Positions 24,273 to 32,358 of a stretch of DNA of 64,000 bases are shown here, piece by piece (position 1 is the stretch's first letter; the number at the start of each line of letters is the position of its first letter). The position numbers were made by a program, and so were the translations under genes. The stretch covers positions 166,309-230,308 of the forward strand of contig CAYTPI010000005.1 of NCBI GenBank assembly GCA_964439625.1, written 5' to 3'. The stretch is from CAYTPI01 sp964439625. GTDB taxonomy: Bacteria; Chloroflexota; Anaerolineae; Aggregatilineales; UBA3940. The notes beneath the pieces were generated by a model. The model did no database searches. It had not been told where the DNA came from and saw nothing but the letters and a program-made list of their open reading frames with translations.

Positions 24273-25865
24273 GTGAATTTTGACCTACTGTTCTATAAAC
24301 AAGGTGAGCGAACGTTGCTTCGTGTAATTGATTCGCCCGGAGGGCAGGCACAGGGTCAGGTTACGGGTCACCTTCCAGACTTGGAAATGATGGATACGCT
24401 TACCCAACTGCGAGAGCATCCAGGGCGTGTTACGGTTAACCAAATCAAACAGTTTGGCAGGGGGCTGTTTCAGGTTTTGTTTACGGATCAGGATATTTAT
24501 GGCTGTTATCAGCGCAGCTTACACCTTAAAACAGGCGAGTCACTTAGGATCATGCTGCGACTTAATGATGTGCCTGAATTATCTGAACTCCCGTGGGAAT
24601 ATCTGTACGATGACGATGTTGATTCGTTTGTGGCTTTGTCCACGAGGACGCCGCTTGTACGCTATATTGAGGTACCTACGATGAAGCCCAGCATCCGGGT
24701 AGAAACGCCCCTGCGCATACTGCTCGTCATCAGTAATCCGACAGATTACCCTTCGTTGGACGTTCAAGCTGAACAGCGGCGTGTAGCAGAGAGTCTTAAG
24801 GAACTTACACAGCAAAGTTTAGTAGAAATAATGTATTTGGACACAGCGACACTAAAGCAGTTACGCAATGCACTCCGCGAGAATTCGTTTCATATAATCC
24901 ATTTTATTGGACATGGAGACTACGTCGCGGCCTCACAACGTGGGGGGCTCTTATTTGAGGCTGAAGATGGCACGGCAGATCAAGTCACGGCGGAAGCGTT
25001 AGGTACTCACCTTAATGATCACCGTTCTCTGCAACTTGTTCTGCTGAACGCCTGTGAGGGCGCTCGATCATCACGAACGCATCTATTCGCCGGTGTTGGC
25101 CAGAAGTTGGTTCAGCAGGGTGTGCCGGCTGCCATCGCCATGCAGTTCCCCCTCACAGATAAGTCTGCGCTTGTGTTTTCTAGCGAGCTCTATAGTGCGC
25201 TGGTTGATGGATATACGATAGAAGCATCAATAACTGAAGCACGTAAAGCGATTGAGTCCGAAAGAGAAAACGTTGAGTGGGGGACCCCCGTCTTATTTAC
25301 ACGCTTGCTTAGTGCTCCCTTAGTAGAGGTTGCTCAAGAAAGTGAGGTTCAGATAATGTCTGATAATAAACCAACGACCAGTTCGAGTTCGAAGACAAAC
25401 ATTGAAATAGGTGGTAATAACTCGGGTGATATCAACGTGTCTGATGGAGATATCAACATCGACAAGCGTGTTGACAATCGTCAGTATAACATCGGTAGCA
25501 TTGGTGGTGATTTTGTCGGTGGCGACCAGATTATCTCCGGAGATAAAACACAGGGGGAAAAGCTAACAGACGACAACAGCGTAGCCTATCTAAACAGTGT
25601 CATTGAGCGCGTTCTCAATCAGTCTCAGGCGACTGACCTTGATGGCATTGATCAGGAAGACTTGAAAGAGGCTCTTGAGGATTTAAAGGAAGAAGTTCAG
25701 AAAGAGGCTCCGAGCGAAAAGCGCCTAGACCGTATCCTTCGGCGCATCGAGTTGATTGGACCCTTCGCAGTCGAGATAATCGTCAACTCGCTGCTTAATC
25801 CGGGTGCAGCCGTTGCAGACCGTGTACGGGCTGGGGTTCAAGCCTTTCAGAATACGCGAAAGTAA
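24273..25865 (+). CDS. CHAT-domain (caspase-like) protein
   Basis: A 530-residue protein. Residues 1-130 form an N-terminal domain (NFDLLFYKQGERTLL) often seen before bacterial CHAT domains. Residues about 140-330 are the CHAT domain, a caspase-like cysteine protease fold, with catalytic His214 in FHIIHFIGHGD and Cys261 in LVLLNACEGARS, both intact. Next come about 60 residues of Gly/Asn/Asp-rich sequence with repeated GD-I units (IEIGGNNSGDINVSDGDIN, then IGGDFVGGDQIISGDK). A C-terminal helical domain (about 435-530) ends it. There is no signal peptide. GTG start with GGGAG upstream. No obvious partner gene lies next to it; target and trigger are unknown. Confidence 0.88.
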   Translation: MNFDLLFYKQGERTLLRVIDSPGGQAQGQVTGHLPDLEMMDTLTQLREHPGRVTVNQIKQFGRGLFQVLFTDQDIYGCYQRSLHLKTGESLRIMLRLNDVPELSELPWEYLYDDDVDSFVALSTRTPLVRYIEVPTMKPSIRVETPLRILLVISNPTDYPSLDVQAEQRRVAESLKELTQQSLVEIMYLDTATLKQLRNALRENSFHIIHFIGHGDYVAASQRGGLLFEAEDGTADQVTAEALGTHLNDHRSLQLVLLNACEGARSSRTHLFAGVGQKLVQQGVPAAIAMQFPLTDKSALVFSSELYSALVDGYTIEASITEARKAIESERENVEWGTPVLFTRLLSAPLVEVAQESEVQIMSDNKPTTSSSSKTNIEIGGNNSGDINVSDGDINIDKRVDNRQYNIGSIGGDFVGGDQIISGDKTQGEKLTDDNSVAYLNSVIERVLNQSQATDLDGIDQEDLKEALEDLKEEVQKEAPSEKRLDRILRRIELIGPFAVEIIVNSLLNPGAAVADRVRAGVQAFQNTRK

Positions 25866-25892
25866 GGCCTGCTGAGTAGGCAGCGTCCCGGC

Positions 25893-25922
25893 TTGAAGGG
25901 GCGATCTTGCCCATGGTATAAT
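25893..25922 (+). promoter_or_regulatory. Promoter of yebC
   Basis: TTGAAG (25893-25898), 18-bp spacer, consensus TATAAT (25917-25922). The spacer holds a small GGGC...GCCC inverted repeat. Confidence 0.6.
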
Positions 25923-25985
25923 AATCTACTAGCTGAGCTTGTAAACACGCTAGGCTGAAGCAGTAATTCAGACGAAGAGGTCACG

Positions 25986-26744
25986 ATGTCAGGTCATAGT
26001 AAGTGGTCGACAATTAAGCGCAAAAAAGGCGCTAACGACGCAAAACGAGGCAAGATATTCACAAGGCTTGCACGTGAAATTACACTTGCAGCCAAAGAGG
26101 GTGGTGGCAACCCAGATGTAAACTTTTCATTGAGGTTGGCAATTGAGCGCGCAAAAGCTCAGAATATGCCAAAGGATAACATTGAACGGGCCATCAAGTC
26201 TGGCACAGGCGAGCTTAAAGATGCAGCTCAGATTGAAGAAGTGCTGTATGAAGCGTATGCCCCCAATGGTGTTGCCCTAATGGTTCAGGTGGCGACAGAT
26301 AACAGGAACCGTTCGCTCGGAGAGTTAAAGCATGCCTTATCTCGCCATGGTGGTAATATGGCTGAACCGGGGTCAGTGGCTTGGCAGTTTGAGCAGAAAG
26401 GATATATTTCCCTAGAATCGGGCCAAATGGACTTCGATGATATTTTTCTCGTCGCCGCAGAGGCGGGAGCTGAAGACCTCGTTGAGGGTTCAGAGCTGAT
26501 CGAGATCTACACACCACGGGACAAACTGCAAGATGTTACCGCAGAACTTGAAGAAAACGGTTTGAAGTCAGATGAGGCCCGCTTGGATTGGGTGCCCAGT
26601 GTCGAAGTTGGGTTACCGGCTGAAGACGCATCGAAGGTCCTTAGGTTAGTTGAAGCTATCGAGGATCTTGACGATACGCAGCAAGTGTATTCTAACCTCC
26701 AGCTATCTGATGAACTCCTTGCAGAACTTGAAGCGGCTGGTTAG
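25986..26744 (+). CDS. YebC/PmpR-family regulator
   Basis: A 252-residue member of the YebC/PmpR family, cytoplasmic proteins described both as DNA-binding regulators and as translation factors for difficult peptide stretches. The opening MSGHSKWSTIKRKKGANDAKRGKIF is diagnostic; GPNGVAL-like YAPNGVALMVQVATDN and the third-domain segment follow. It has its own promoter and terminator, so it is monocistronic, although ruvC follows closely as in many bacteria. Confidence 0.93.
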   Translation: MSGHSKWSTIKRKKGANDAKRGKIFTRLAREITLAAKEGGGNPDVNFSLRLAIERAKAQNMPKDNIERAIKSGTGELKDAAQIEEVLYEAYAPNGVALMVQVATDNRNRSLGELKHALSRHGGNMAEPGSVAWQFEQKGYISLESGQMDFDDIFLVAAEAGAEDLVEGSELIEIYTPRDKLQDVTAELEENGLKSDEARLDWVPSVEVGLPAEDASKVLRLVEAIEDLDDTQQVYSNLQLSDELLAELEAAG

Positions 26745-26765
26745 CTTCTACCGGGCCTTGCGAAC

Positions 26766-26795
26766 ACGAGCGGGCTCTCAGTCCGCTCGTTTTTT
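26766..26795 (+). terminator. Intrinsic terminator after yebC
   Basis: ACGAGCGG (26766-26773) and CCGCTCGT (26783-26790) form a perfect 8-bp stem with a 9-nt loop and a run of six T. Confidence 0.9.
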
Positions 26796-26821
26796 GTTAC
26801 TGAGTTAGAGCGGAATAATTT

Positions 26822-27313
26822 GTGATTGTCTTAGGGATTGACCCAGGCATCGCCTTGATGGGGTATGGTGTACTACGTGAGACAGACACAGGAGACCCTG
26901 AAATGTTAGCGTATGGTGCCATCTCGACCTCCTCGAAAACACCGACACAAGATCGCCTTGTGCAAATTTACGCGGAACTACAGCAACTAATCGATGTGTA
27001 CAAGCCGGACACAGCTGGTGTTGAAAAGTTATTGTTTGGGAAAAACGTCACCAATGCTATGAGTGTGGGTCAGGCGCGGGGCGTTGCCTTGTTAGCAATT
27101 GCCCAAAAAGATGTTGAACTCGGTGAGTATACACCGGCAGAGATTAAGCAGGCAGTTGCTGGGTATGGCAATGCGCCCAAACCACAAATGCAAGAAATGG
27201 TGCGCCTGCTGCTTAATCTTGAAGATATTCCAAAGCCAGACGATGCGGCTGACGCACTCGCTGTTGCAATAACGCACATGTACAGTGTTCGCTATCTCCG
27301 TCAGGTTGAATAG
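26822..27313 (+). CDS. ruvC: Holliday junction endonuclease RuvC
   Basis: Resolves Holliday junctions by symmetric cuts, normally with RuvAB. The 163 residues keep the acidic catalytic set: Asp in LGIDPGIALMGYG, Glu in GVEKLLFGKN, and the Asp pair in PKPDDAADALAVAI. YTPAEIKQAVAGYG is also typical. It uses a GTG start 27 bp after the yebC terminator, without a visible promoter. ruvA is about 9 kb away and ruvB is not in the window, so the ruv genes are split. Confidence 0.93.
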   Translation: MIVLGIDPGIALMGYGVLRETDTGDPEMLAYGAISTSSKTPTQDRLVQIYAELQQLIDVYKPDTAGVEKLLFGKNVTNAMSVGQARGVALLAIAQKDVELGEYTPAEIKQAVAGYGNAPKPQMQEMVRLLLNLEDIPKPDDAADALAVAITHMYSVRYLRQVE

Positions 27314-27333
27314 CAGCACGTTGAGGAAAAGCT

Positions 27334-28293
27334 ATGTCTGAAAATAAGAATTTCAACTATGGTGGCCAGGCGATTATCGAAGGTGTAATGATGCGTGGCA
27401 GTCGTCATCTGGCAATTGCGGTACGCAATCCACGCGGGGAGATCGTTTTCAAGGAACAATCAATCAACTCGTCGCTTTATAATGGGTTTTGGTCAAAGGT
27501 GCCTTTTGTAAGGGGGCTTGGTCTATTGTGGGATGCACTCGGGTTGGGGATGCGTGCGCTGACATGGTCTGCAGATGTTGCCCTTGACGAAGAGGGTGAT
27601 TTCGAAGGGCCAATGGCCTGGATATCCATCGCTATCTCATTGACCCTTGGGATTGGCCTGTTCTTTTTGCTGCCTGCCGCTGCGGCAACGGGGGTCAGTT
27701 CGTTAATCGGTATTGAAGAAGTCGCAGCATTATCTACCCAAACTGTAAACATTCTTGATAACCTGATTGAGGGTGTCTTCCGCCTGATGATTGTTGTGAC
27801 CTACATTTGGGCTATTGGTCACATGAATGATGTGAAGCGTTTGTGGAAGTATCACGGTGCTGAGCACAAGACAATTAACGCCTACGAGGACGGTGCTGAG
27901 CTAACACCTGAAGAAGTAGCGAAGTATCCACTAGAACACCCGCGCTGTGGTACAGGATTTTTGCTTGTTGTTGTCTTGATATCCATTATTGTTTTTACGT
28001 TTGTTGGTAGGCCATCACTGGTGATTCGGCTCGCATCCCGTGTGATACTTATTCCTGTGATTGCGGGTATCGCTTATGAGTACATCAGGCTTTTGTCAAA
28101 GAACTTGCAAAACCCTGTGGCACGCTTTCTTGTTCGACCACAGTTAGCGCTTCAAAAATTAACCACAAGTGAACCTACACCAGATATTATTGAGGTGGCG
28201 ATTTTCGCGTTGAAGAAGATCTTGGCGGCTGAACAAGAGGAGCCCCAAGCGGCTGTTTCTCAAGAACCTACACCCGTGACAGAAGTAACCTAA
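27334..28293 (+). CDS. DUF1385 membrane protein
   Basis: A 319-residue integral membrane protein of the DUF1385 family. It opens with YGGQAIIEGVMMRGSRHLAIA and has the core KYHGAEHKTINAYEDGAELT and HPRCGTGFLLVVVLISI. Hydrophobic segments lie near residues 90-115, 145-165, 210-228 and 235-255. The function is unknown; the conserved His/Glu/Cys cluster suggests a catalytic or metal role. It follows ruvC by 20 bp and precedes an HhH membrane protein, so the three genes may be co-transcribed up to the terminator at 29221. Confidence 0.9.
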   Translation: MSENKNFNYGGQAIIEGVMMRGSRHLAIAVRNPRGEIVFKEQSINSSLYNGFWSKVPFVRGLGLLWDALGLGMRALTWSADVALDEEGDFEGPMAWISIAISLTLGIGLFFLLPAAAATGVSSLIGIEEVAALSTQTVNILDNLIEGVFRLMIVVTYIWAIGHMNDVKRLWKYHGAEHKTINAYEDGAELTPEEVAKYPLEHPRCGTGFLLVVVLISIIVFTFVGRPSLVIRLASRVILIPVIAGIAYEYIRLLSKNLQNPVARFLVRPQLALQKLTTSEPTPDIIEVAIFALKKILAAEQEEPQAAVSQEPTPVTEVT

Positions 28294-28389
28294 ACGCACT
28301 ACCGCTAGACGTTGCTACGCCTTGATGGTAAAATGCGGGGCGTTTCGAGAAATTCTGCACAAATAATCACACCCTCGTACTGGAGACTC

Positions 28390-29172
28390 GTGTTGAATAC
28401 GATAGCAAAGCAGTTTTCAGTTGTGGCCTTTTTGGGCCTAGTCGCACTGACAATTTCCTTGGGCTACGGTGCCCTAATCGGGGATACTCTAAGTACCAAT
28501 GAATTTGTAACCGCCCTGCGGCATGCAGGCATTGGCTTTATGTTGGGCGGTCTCAGTTTATGGGTTGCGCAGCGCCGTTACGAAGCACAGCGTGCAGGTT
28601 TGAACCCTTTATTTGTCTCACTGGTAATCTTTGGCTGTCTTACGTTAATTGTTGGGGTTGTGATCGCTTACTTTAGTATTGCCCCAGCGCTATGGATTCT
28701 TGGCGTTGCTGTTAACGCAATTGCTATAGTTGGTGCCACCTTAGTGACTATTGTTAACCCTGCTTTTGCCGAGCCAGTTACAAAAGTTTGGCCTGAAGGT
28801 GGAGACCCTGCCAAGGTGGAAGCTGAGGCTATGCAGGCCAACCCTGCTGAAGGACTTCAAGCTGAATCTGCACAGGTCGAATCGGTTTTAGTAGATGCTC
28901 AGGTGAGCGAAGCCCCTGAGCCAGAAGACTTGACTCAGATTGAAGGTATCGGTTCAAAAGCAAAGTCTATATTGCATGAAAGTGGCATATTGACCTTCGC
29001 ACAGGTTGCGGCTATGTCAGCGGAAGATTTAATGAAGACCCTCAAAGAGGGTGGCTTCCGTGCACCGTTTAACCCTGAAACTTGGCCCGAACAGGCCTCG
29101 CTAGCGGCAAATGGAGACTGGGACACGCTCAAAAAGCTACAGGATAGTCTGTCAGGTGGTCAACGTAAATAA
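28390..29172 (+). CDS. Membrane protein with C-terminal helix-hairpin-helix domain
   Basis: About 260 residues. The first half has four hydrophobic helices (QFSVVAFLGLVALTISLGYG is the first; others near 45-60, 75-95 and 100-120). After an Ala/Glu-rich linker, the last 85 residues form an HhH-type domain: DLTQIEGIGSKAKSILHESG, TFAQVAAM, and a TWPEQASLAANGDWDTLKKL tail that I associate with many Chloroflexi proteins. Such domains can bind nucleic acid or protein. The start is uncertain: the GTG at 28390 has GGAG upstream, while 28333 (ATG) and 28312 (TTG) extend the frame. Confidence 0.75.
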   Translation: MLNTIAKQFSVVAFLGLVALTISLGYGALIGDTLSTNEFVTALRHAGIGFMLGGLSLWVAQRRYEAQRAGLNPLFVSLVIFGCLTLIVGVVIAYFSIAPALWILGVAVNAIAIVGATLVTIVNPAFAEPVTKVWPEGGDPAKVEAEAMQANPAEGLQAESAQVESVLVDAQVSEAPEPEDLTQIEGIGSKAKSILHESGILTFAQVAAMSAEDLMKTLKEGGFRAPFNPETWPEQASLAANGDWDTLKKLQDSLSGGQRK

Positions 29173-29220
29173 GCGTGTGGTTTTGCCCAATCGTCTAAGC
29201 CAAACATGATTAAAAGATTG

Positions 29221-29255
29221 AAGCCGTTTACACTACGTGTGTCAAGCGGCTTTTT
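29221..29255 (+). terminator. Intrinsic terminator before mdh
   Basis: The stem 29221-29229 with 29244-29252 encloses a second short stem ACAC/GTGT after a bulge and is followed by a T-rich tail (TTTTTC). Confidence 0.8.
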
Positions 29256-29297
29256 CTTTAAAATATTTCAATAAGACCTTTTCAAGGAGGAGTACAT

Positions 29298-30239
29298 ATG
29301 CGTAAGAAAGTAACAGTTGTCGGTGCGGGTAATGTCGGTGCAACCTGCGCCCACTGGATTGCCTCGCATGACCTTGCCGATGTTGTCTTGGTTGACATCG
29401 TTGAAGGGATGCCCCAAGGCAAAGCCTTAGATCTATCCGAGAGTGCGCCGGTTGAGCTGTTCGACAGTCGTATTACAGGAACAAATGATTATGCCGATAC
29501 TGCTGGTTCCGACGTTTGCGTTGTCACAGCAGGGGTGCCACGTCGTAAAGACCCAGAGACTGGCAAGTACCCCAGCCGTGACGAGCTTGTCAAGACGAAC
29601 CAGAAGATCGTTACGACGGTCGTTAAAAGCCTCGTTGAGCATTCACCAGATACAATTTTAATTATTGTCTCCAATCCGCTGGACGCGATGTGTCATGTTG
29701 CACTTGAAGAAAGTGGTCTGCCCGCTAATAAGGTGATCGGTCAAGCAGGTGCGCTGGATACGGCTCGCTACAAGACCTTTATTTCCATGGAGCTAGGTGT
29801 CTCTGTGAAAGATATTCATGGATTAGTTCTCGGTGGGCACGGTGACTCGATGGTGCCACTACCACATCATACGTCAATTGCTGGAATTCCTGTTCTCGAA
29901 TTGCTGGCTAAGGACACCCTCGACGGCATCATCGAGCGCACCCGCAAGGGTGGCGGCGAAATCGTCGGATTGCTTGGGTACAGTGGTTACTATGCACCAG
30001 CGGCGGCAACCGTTAGCATGGTTGAGGCAATCCTAAAGGATCAGAAGCGGGTTATTCCTTCTGCTGCCTACCTCACGGGTGAATATGGCTACGACAAGCT
30101 TTACATCGGTGTGCCTGTTGTACTGGGGGCTGGTGGTATCGAACGTATTATCGAGATGACCCTTTCCGATGAAGAAAAAGAAATGCTTGATAACTCAGCT
30201 GACTCGGTTCGTGTCGTGGTCGATGTATTGGGATATTAA
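29298..30239 (+). CDS. mdh: Malate dehydrogenase
   Basis: Oxidises malate to oxaloacetate with NAD in the TCA cycle. The 313 residues resemble the lactate-dehydrogenase-like Chloroflexus enzyme: Rossmann motif VVGAGNVGATCAHWIA, cofactor Asp in VLVDIVEGMPQGKALDL, substrate-discriminating arginine in GVPRRKDP, catalytic His in GGHGDSMVPLP. The mobile loop is a few residues longer (DPETGKYPSRDE) than in Chloroflexus. Strong ribosome site AAGGAGGAG. It is flanked by terminators on both sides, so it is expressed alone. Confidence 0.95.
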   Translation: MRKKVTVVGAGNVGATCAHWIASHDLADVVLVDIVEGMPQGKALDLSESAPVELFDSRITGTNDYADTAGSDVCVVTAGVPRRKDPETGKYPSRDELVKTNQKIVTTVVKSLVEHSPDTILIIVSNPLDAMCHVALEESGLPANKVIGQAGALDTARYKTFISMELGVSVKDIHGLVLGGHGDSMVPLPHHTSIAGIPVLELLAKDTLDGIIERTRKGGGEIVGLLGYSGYYAPAAATVSMVEAILKDQKRVIPSAAYLTGEYGYDKLYIGVPVVLGAGGIERIIEMTLSDEEKEMLDNSADSVRVVVDVLGY

Positions 30240-30274
30240 TGTAAAATCGCGCTTGGCTTATATCTGGTAGTATG

Positions 30275-30309
30275 GGGGTGCCTTGTTATGAGTGAGGCAC
30301 CCTTTATTT
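30275..30309 (+). terminator. Intrinsic terminator after mdh
   Basis: GGGTGCCT (30276-30283) pairs with AGGCACCC (30295-30302), followed by TTTATTTA. Confidence 0.8.
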
Positions 30310-30343
30310 AATCAATCGACATCGCTGGGAGTGTCAGTTTTCT

Positions 30344-31327
30344 ATGAACAGAATTGTTGACCTTAACGAGGGTACAGCCCTTGTCGTTTCTGACTTACAT
30401 GGTGAATGGGCACCATATACGATGTACCGCGATTATTTTCTGCATCTCTTAGACCGGGGTGAAGCACAATATCTGATATTTTTGGGCGACATTATTCACG
30501 GTTACGGTGCTGAAGAGGACGATGCCTCGGTCGAGATGCTCCTAGATATTATGCGTCTACGTAGGGAACTCGGGCAAGATACGGTACTGATGTTGTTGGG
30601 CAACCACGAACTACCACATATCTATGGGATTACGCTCTCCAAGGGAGATATCAACTTTACGCCTCGTTTTGAACACGCGCTTGGCAAGAACCGTGACGCA
30701 ATTATAGAGTTTCTGAAATCATTGCCATTCGCCGTACGCACCTCAAACGGCGTGATGCTGACTCATGCGGGTGCGTCCGCATTGACATCTCGACCTGAAG
30801 CACAGGATCTGCTCGCAGAATTTTCTCACGAGAAGCTTTTGAGTGAAGCTGATGCGCTTATGCGCCAGGATAACGTCATTGACCTAGTTGCACGCATGCT
30901 TAAAATTGATGAAGCAACCTATGCACAAGCAGCACAGCTCAGCTTGGCTGTTACCGGCCCGGATGATCCCCGCTACTATCATCTACTCCGTGGTGTTATT
31001 GCGAGTAATCTTGAGCCTGAATGGTCAATGCTATGGAACTTCTTCTTTACGCGTTGCGAGCAAGATATCCTGATTGAGGAGTACGCTGATTACGTTGTGG
31101 AGTTTCTTTCTACCTTCAGTGCTGATGCACCGTTAAAAGCGCTCGTCACGGGACACATCAGTGTGCGGGGTGGGGCCGCCGTCATCGCTGATCGGCAGTT
31201 AAGGATCGCAAGTTGGGCACATGCGCTTCCACCCGAAGATGGCAGTTTCCTCTATCTGGATACCTCCGTACCCATCAATGACGCTTATGATCTGGCAGGG
31301 TTTGTTTACCCAATTATTGAAGGATGA
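30344..31327 (+). CDS. Metallophosphoesterase (PPP-type)
   Basis: A 327-residue calcineurin-like phosphoesterase. The metal-binding motifs are in order: VVSDLHGEW, FLGDIIHGYG, LLGNHELPH, MLTHAG and VTGHIS. The GNHE box and spacing resemble PPP protein phosphatases, although GDxxDRG is altered to GDIIHGYG. Substrate unknown. Its stop overlaps the start of a YaeQ-like gene by 4 bp (ATGA), so the two are translationally coupled; a nuclease-phosphatase pair could work on nucleic-acid ends, but this is speculation. Confidence 0.85.
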   Translation: MNRIVDLNEGTALVVSDLHGEWAPYTMYRDYFLHLLDRGEAQYLIFLGDIIHGYGAEEDDASVEMLLDIMRLRRELGQDTVLMLLGNHELPHIYGITLSKGDINFTPRFEHALGKNRDAIIEFLKSLPFAVRTSNGVMLTHAGASALTSRPEAQDLLAEFSHEKLLSEADALMRQDNVIDLVARMLKIDEATYAQAAQLSLAVTGPDDPRYYHLLRGVIASNLEPEWSMLWNFFFTRCEQDILIEEYADYVVEFLSTFSADAPLKALVTGHISVRGGAAVIADRQLRIASWAHALPPEDGSFLYLDTSVPINDAYDLAGFVYPIIEG

Positions 31328-31815
31328 ACTCTGACCGATTTCTTCGCCGTAAATGGACTCTGCGGGCACATGGTCAGCAGATGGTGTTTGTCAAAGGGCA
31401 TGGTGAACGCCCAGAGCACGTTCTGATGAAGGCCTTGATCTGGGCACTCTACCTGCCTGATTATGGCGAACTTCAAGTTGAGCGACGCATTGGTGATCGA
31501 TACAAACCTGATGTTATTAAGCTTGATGAAACAGGTAGCCCCATATTCTGGGGGGAAGCAGGCAAAGTGTCTACTAAGAAAATCGAGAGCCTGACTCGTC
31601 GCTTCCCTGACACGCATTTTGCAATGTCCAAATGGGAGCGACGCCTTCAAGCTTATGAAGACATTGTGCAATCAGCAGTGACTGCTCGCAGCCGTACAGC
31701 ACCCTTTGACTTAATTCGTTTTCAGACGCGTCATGTTGAGCAACATATTGCAGACAATGGCGAGATAACTATTAGTTTCGATGATATTGAGTGGCGCCGC
31801 ATATGCCCAAGTTAG
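31324..31815 (+). CDS. YaeQ-like PD-(D/E)XK-fold protein
   Basis: A 163-residue protein resembling YaeQ, whose fold is that of PD-(D/E)XK nucleases. The hallmark pattern is KPDVIKLDETGSPIFWGEAG, with the Asp and the Glu spaced as in the nuclease core, and PEHVLMKALIWALYL as the preceding helix. YaeQ itself has no firmly known role, and nuclease activity is not assured. It is coupled to the phosphoesterase upstream. No signal peptide. Confidence 0.65.
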   Translation: MNSDRFLRRKWTLRAHGQQMVFVKGHGERPEHVLMKALIWALYLPDYGELQVERRIGDRYKPDVIKLDETGSPIFWGEAGKVSTKKIESLTRRFPDTHFAMSKWERRLQAYEDIVQSAVTARSRTAPFDLIRFQTRHVEQHIADNGEITISFDDIEWRRICPS

Positions 31816-31831
31816 CTCAACAAACCTTTAC

Positions 31832-31859
31832 TTGAAGACTTACTCTAACGTGCTATACT
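31832..31859 (+). promoter_or_regulatory. Extended -10 promoter before the STAS-like gene
   Basis: TTGAAG (31832-31837), 16-bp spacer ending in TGC, then TATACT (31854-31859). The 15-mer GCTATACTTTTTGCG (31852-31866) is identical to one before rbfA. Confidence 0.6.
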
Positions 31860-31900
31860 TTTTGCGATTACTAGGCCACAATAACAGGAGCGCATACGCT

Positions 31901-32299
31901 ATGGCGATGGAAATTGAAAAGCTGAGTGGTGAGCCGATCATCATTAATAGACCACTTCCACCGTTAAATGCAGAAGAAGATTCCAAATTTGCTCGCCAAG
32001 AGGTTAACCGTCTTTCCCAATATATTCAGGGAACTGTTTTCCGTATTGTTGATTTGACTCAGGTCAACATTACACTGTTTGACATGATGAATGGTATGAA
32101 GAACGATGTAGGAAGTGCCACCCGCGAAGAGCGTTTCTACATCGTAGGAACCGACGAATTCATAAATTCGCTTCATGTGGCAGCAGGTGAGCAAGATCAA
32201 TATGGTATGGTAAAAAACGTTCGTGCTTTTAGTTCCTTAGAGGCGGCACTCGTCGCTGCTCGGGCAGATATCGCAGAGGCCTTGACTGCATCTGAGTAA
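31901..32299 (+). CDS. STAS-like (SpoIIAA-type) small protein
   Basis: A 132-residue cytoplasmic protein. The order strand (PIIINRPL), helix (DSKFARQEVNRLSQYIQG), strand (TVFRIVDLTQV), helix, strand (RFYIVGTDEF) and C-terminal helix (SSLEAALVAARADIAEAL) resembles a STAS domain, found in anti-sigma-factor antagonists and transporter tails. The match is to the fold pattern; the phosphorylatable Ser/Thr position is not obvious. The ATG at 31901 is preceded by AGGAG at 31886-31890, and a good promoter lies just upstream, so the gene is monocistronic. Confidence 0.55.
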   Translation: MAMEIEKLSGEPIIINRPLPPLNAEEDSKFARQEVNRLSQYIQGTVFRIVDLTQVNITLFDMMNGMKNDVGSATREERFYIVGTDEFINSLHVAAGEQDQYGMVKNVRAFSSLEAALVAARADIAEALTASE

Positions 32300-32358
32300 G
32301 TTGCCGCGCCACATCTACGTTGTATGTTAAGCTCGATAAACTTGCCTGTCGGGCTTAT

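Noticed and set aside
24273..25865. CHAT gene as part of a type III-E CRISPR (Craspase) or gasdermin system
   Set aside because: No gRAMP/Cas7 fusion, repeat array or gasdermin-like gene lies within the window.
31781..31900. N-terminal extension of the STAS-like gene
   Set aside because: It would overlap the YaeQ-like gene and lie before the promoter and ribosome site that point to the start at 31901.
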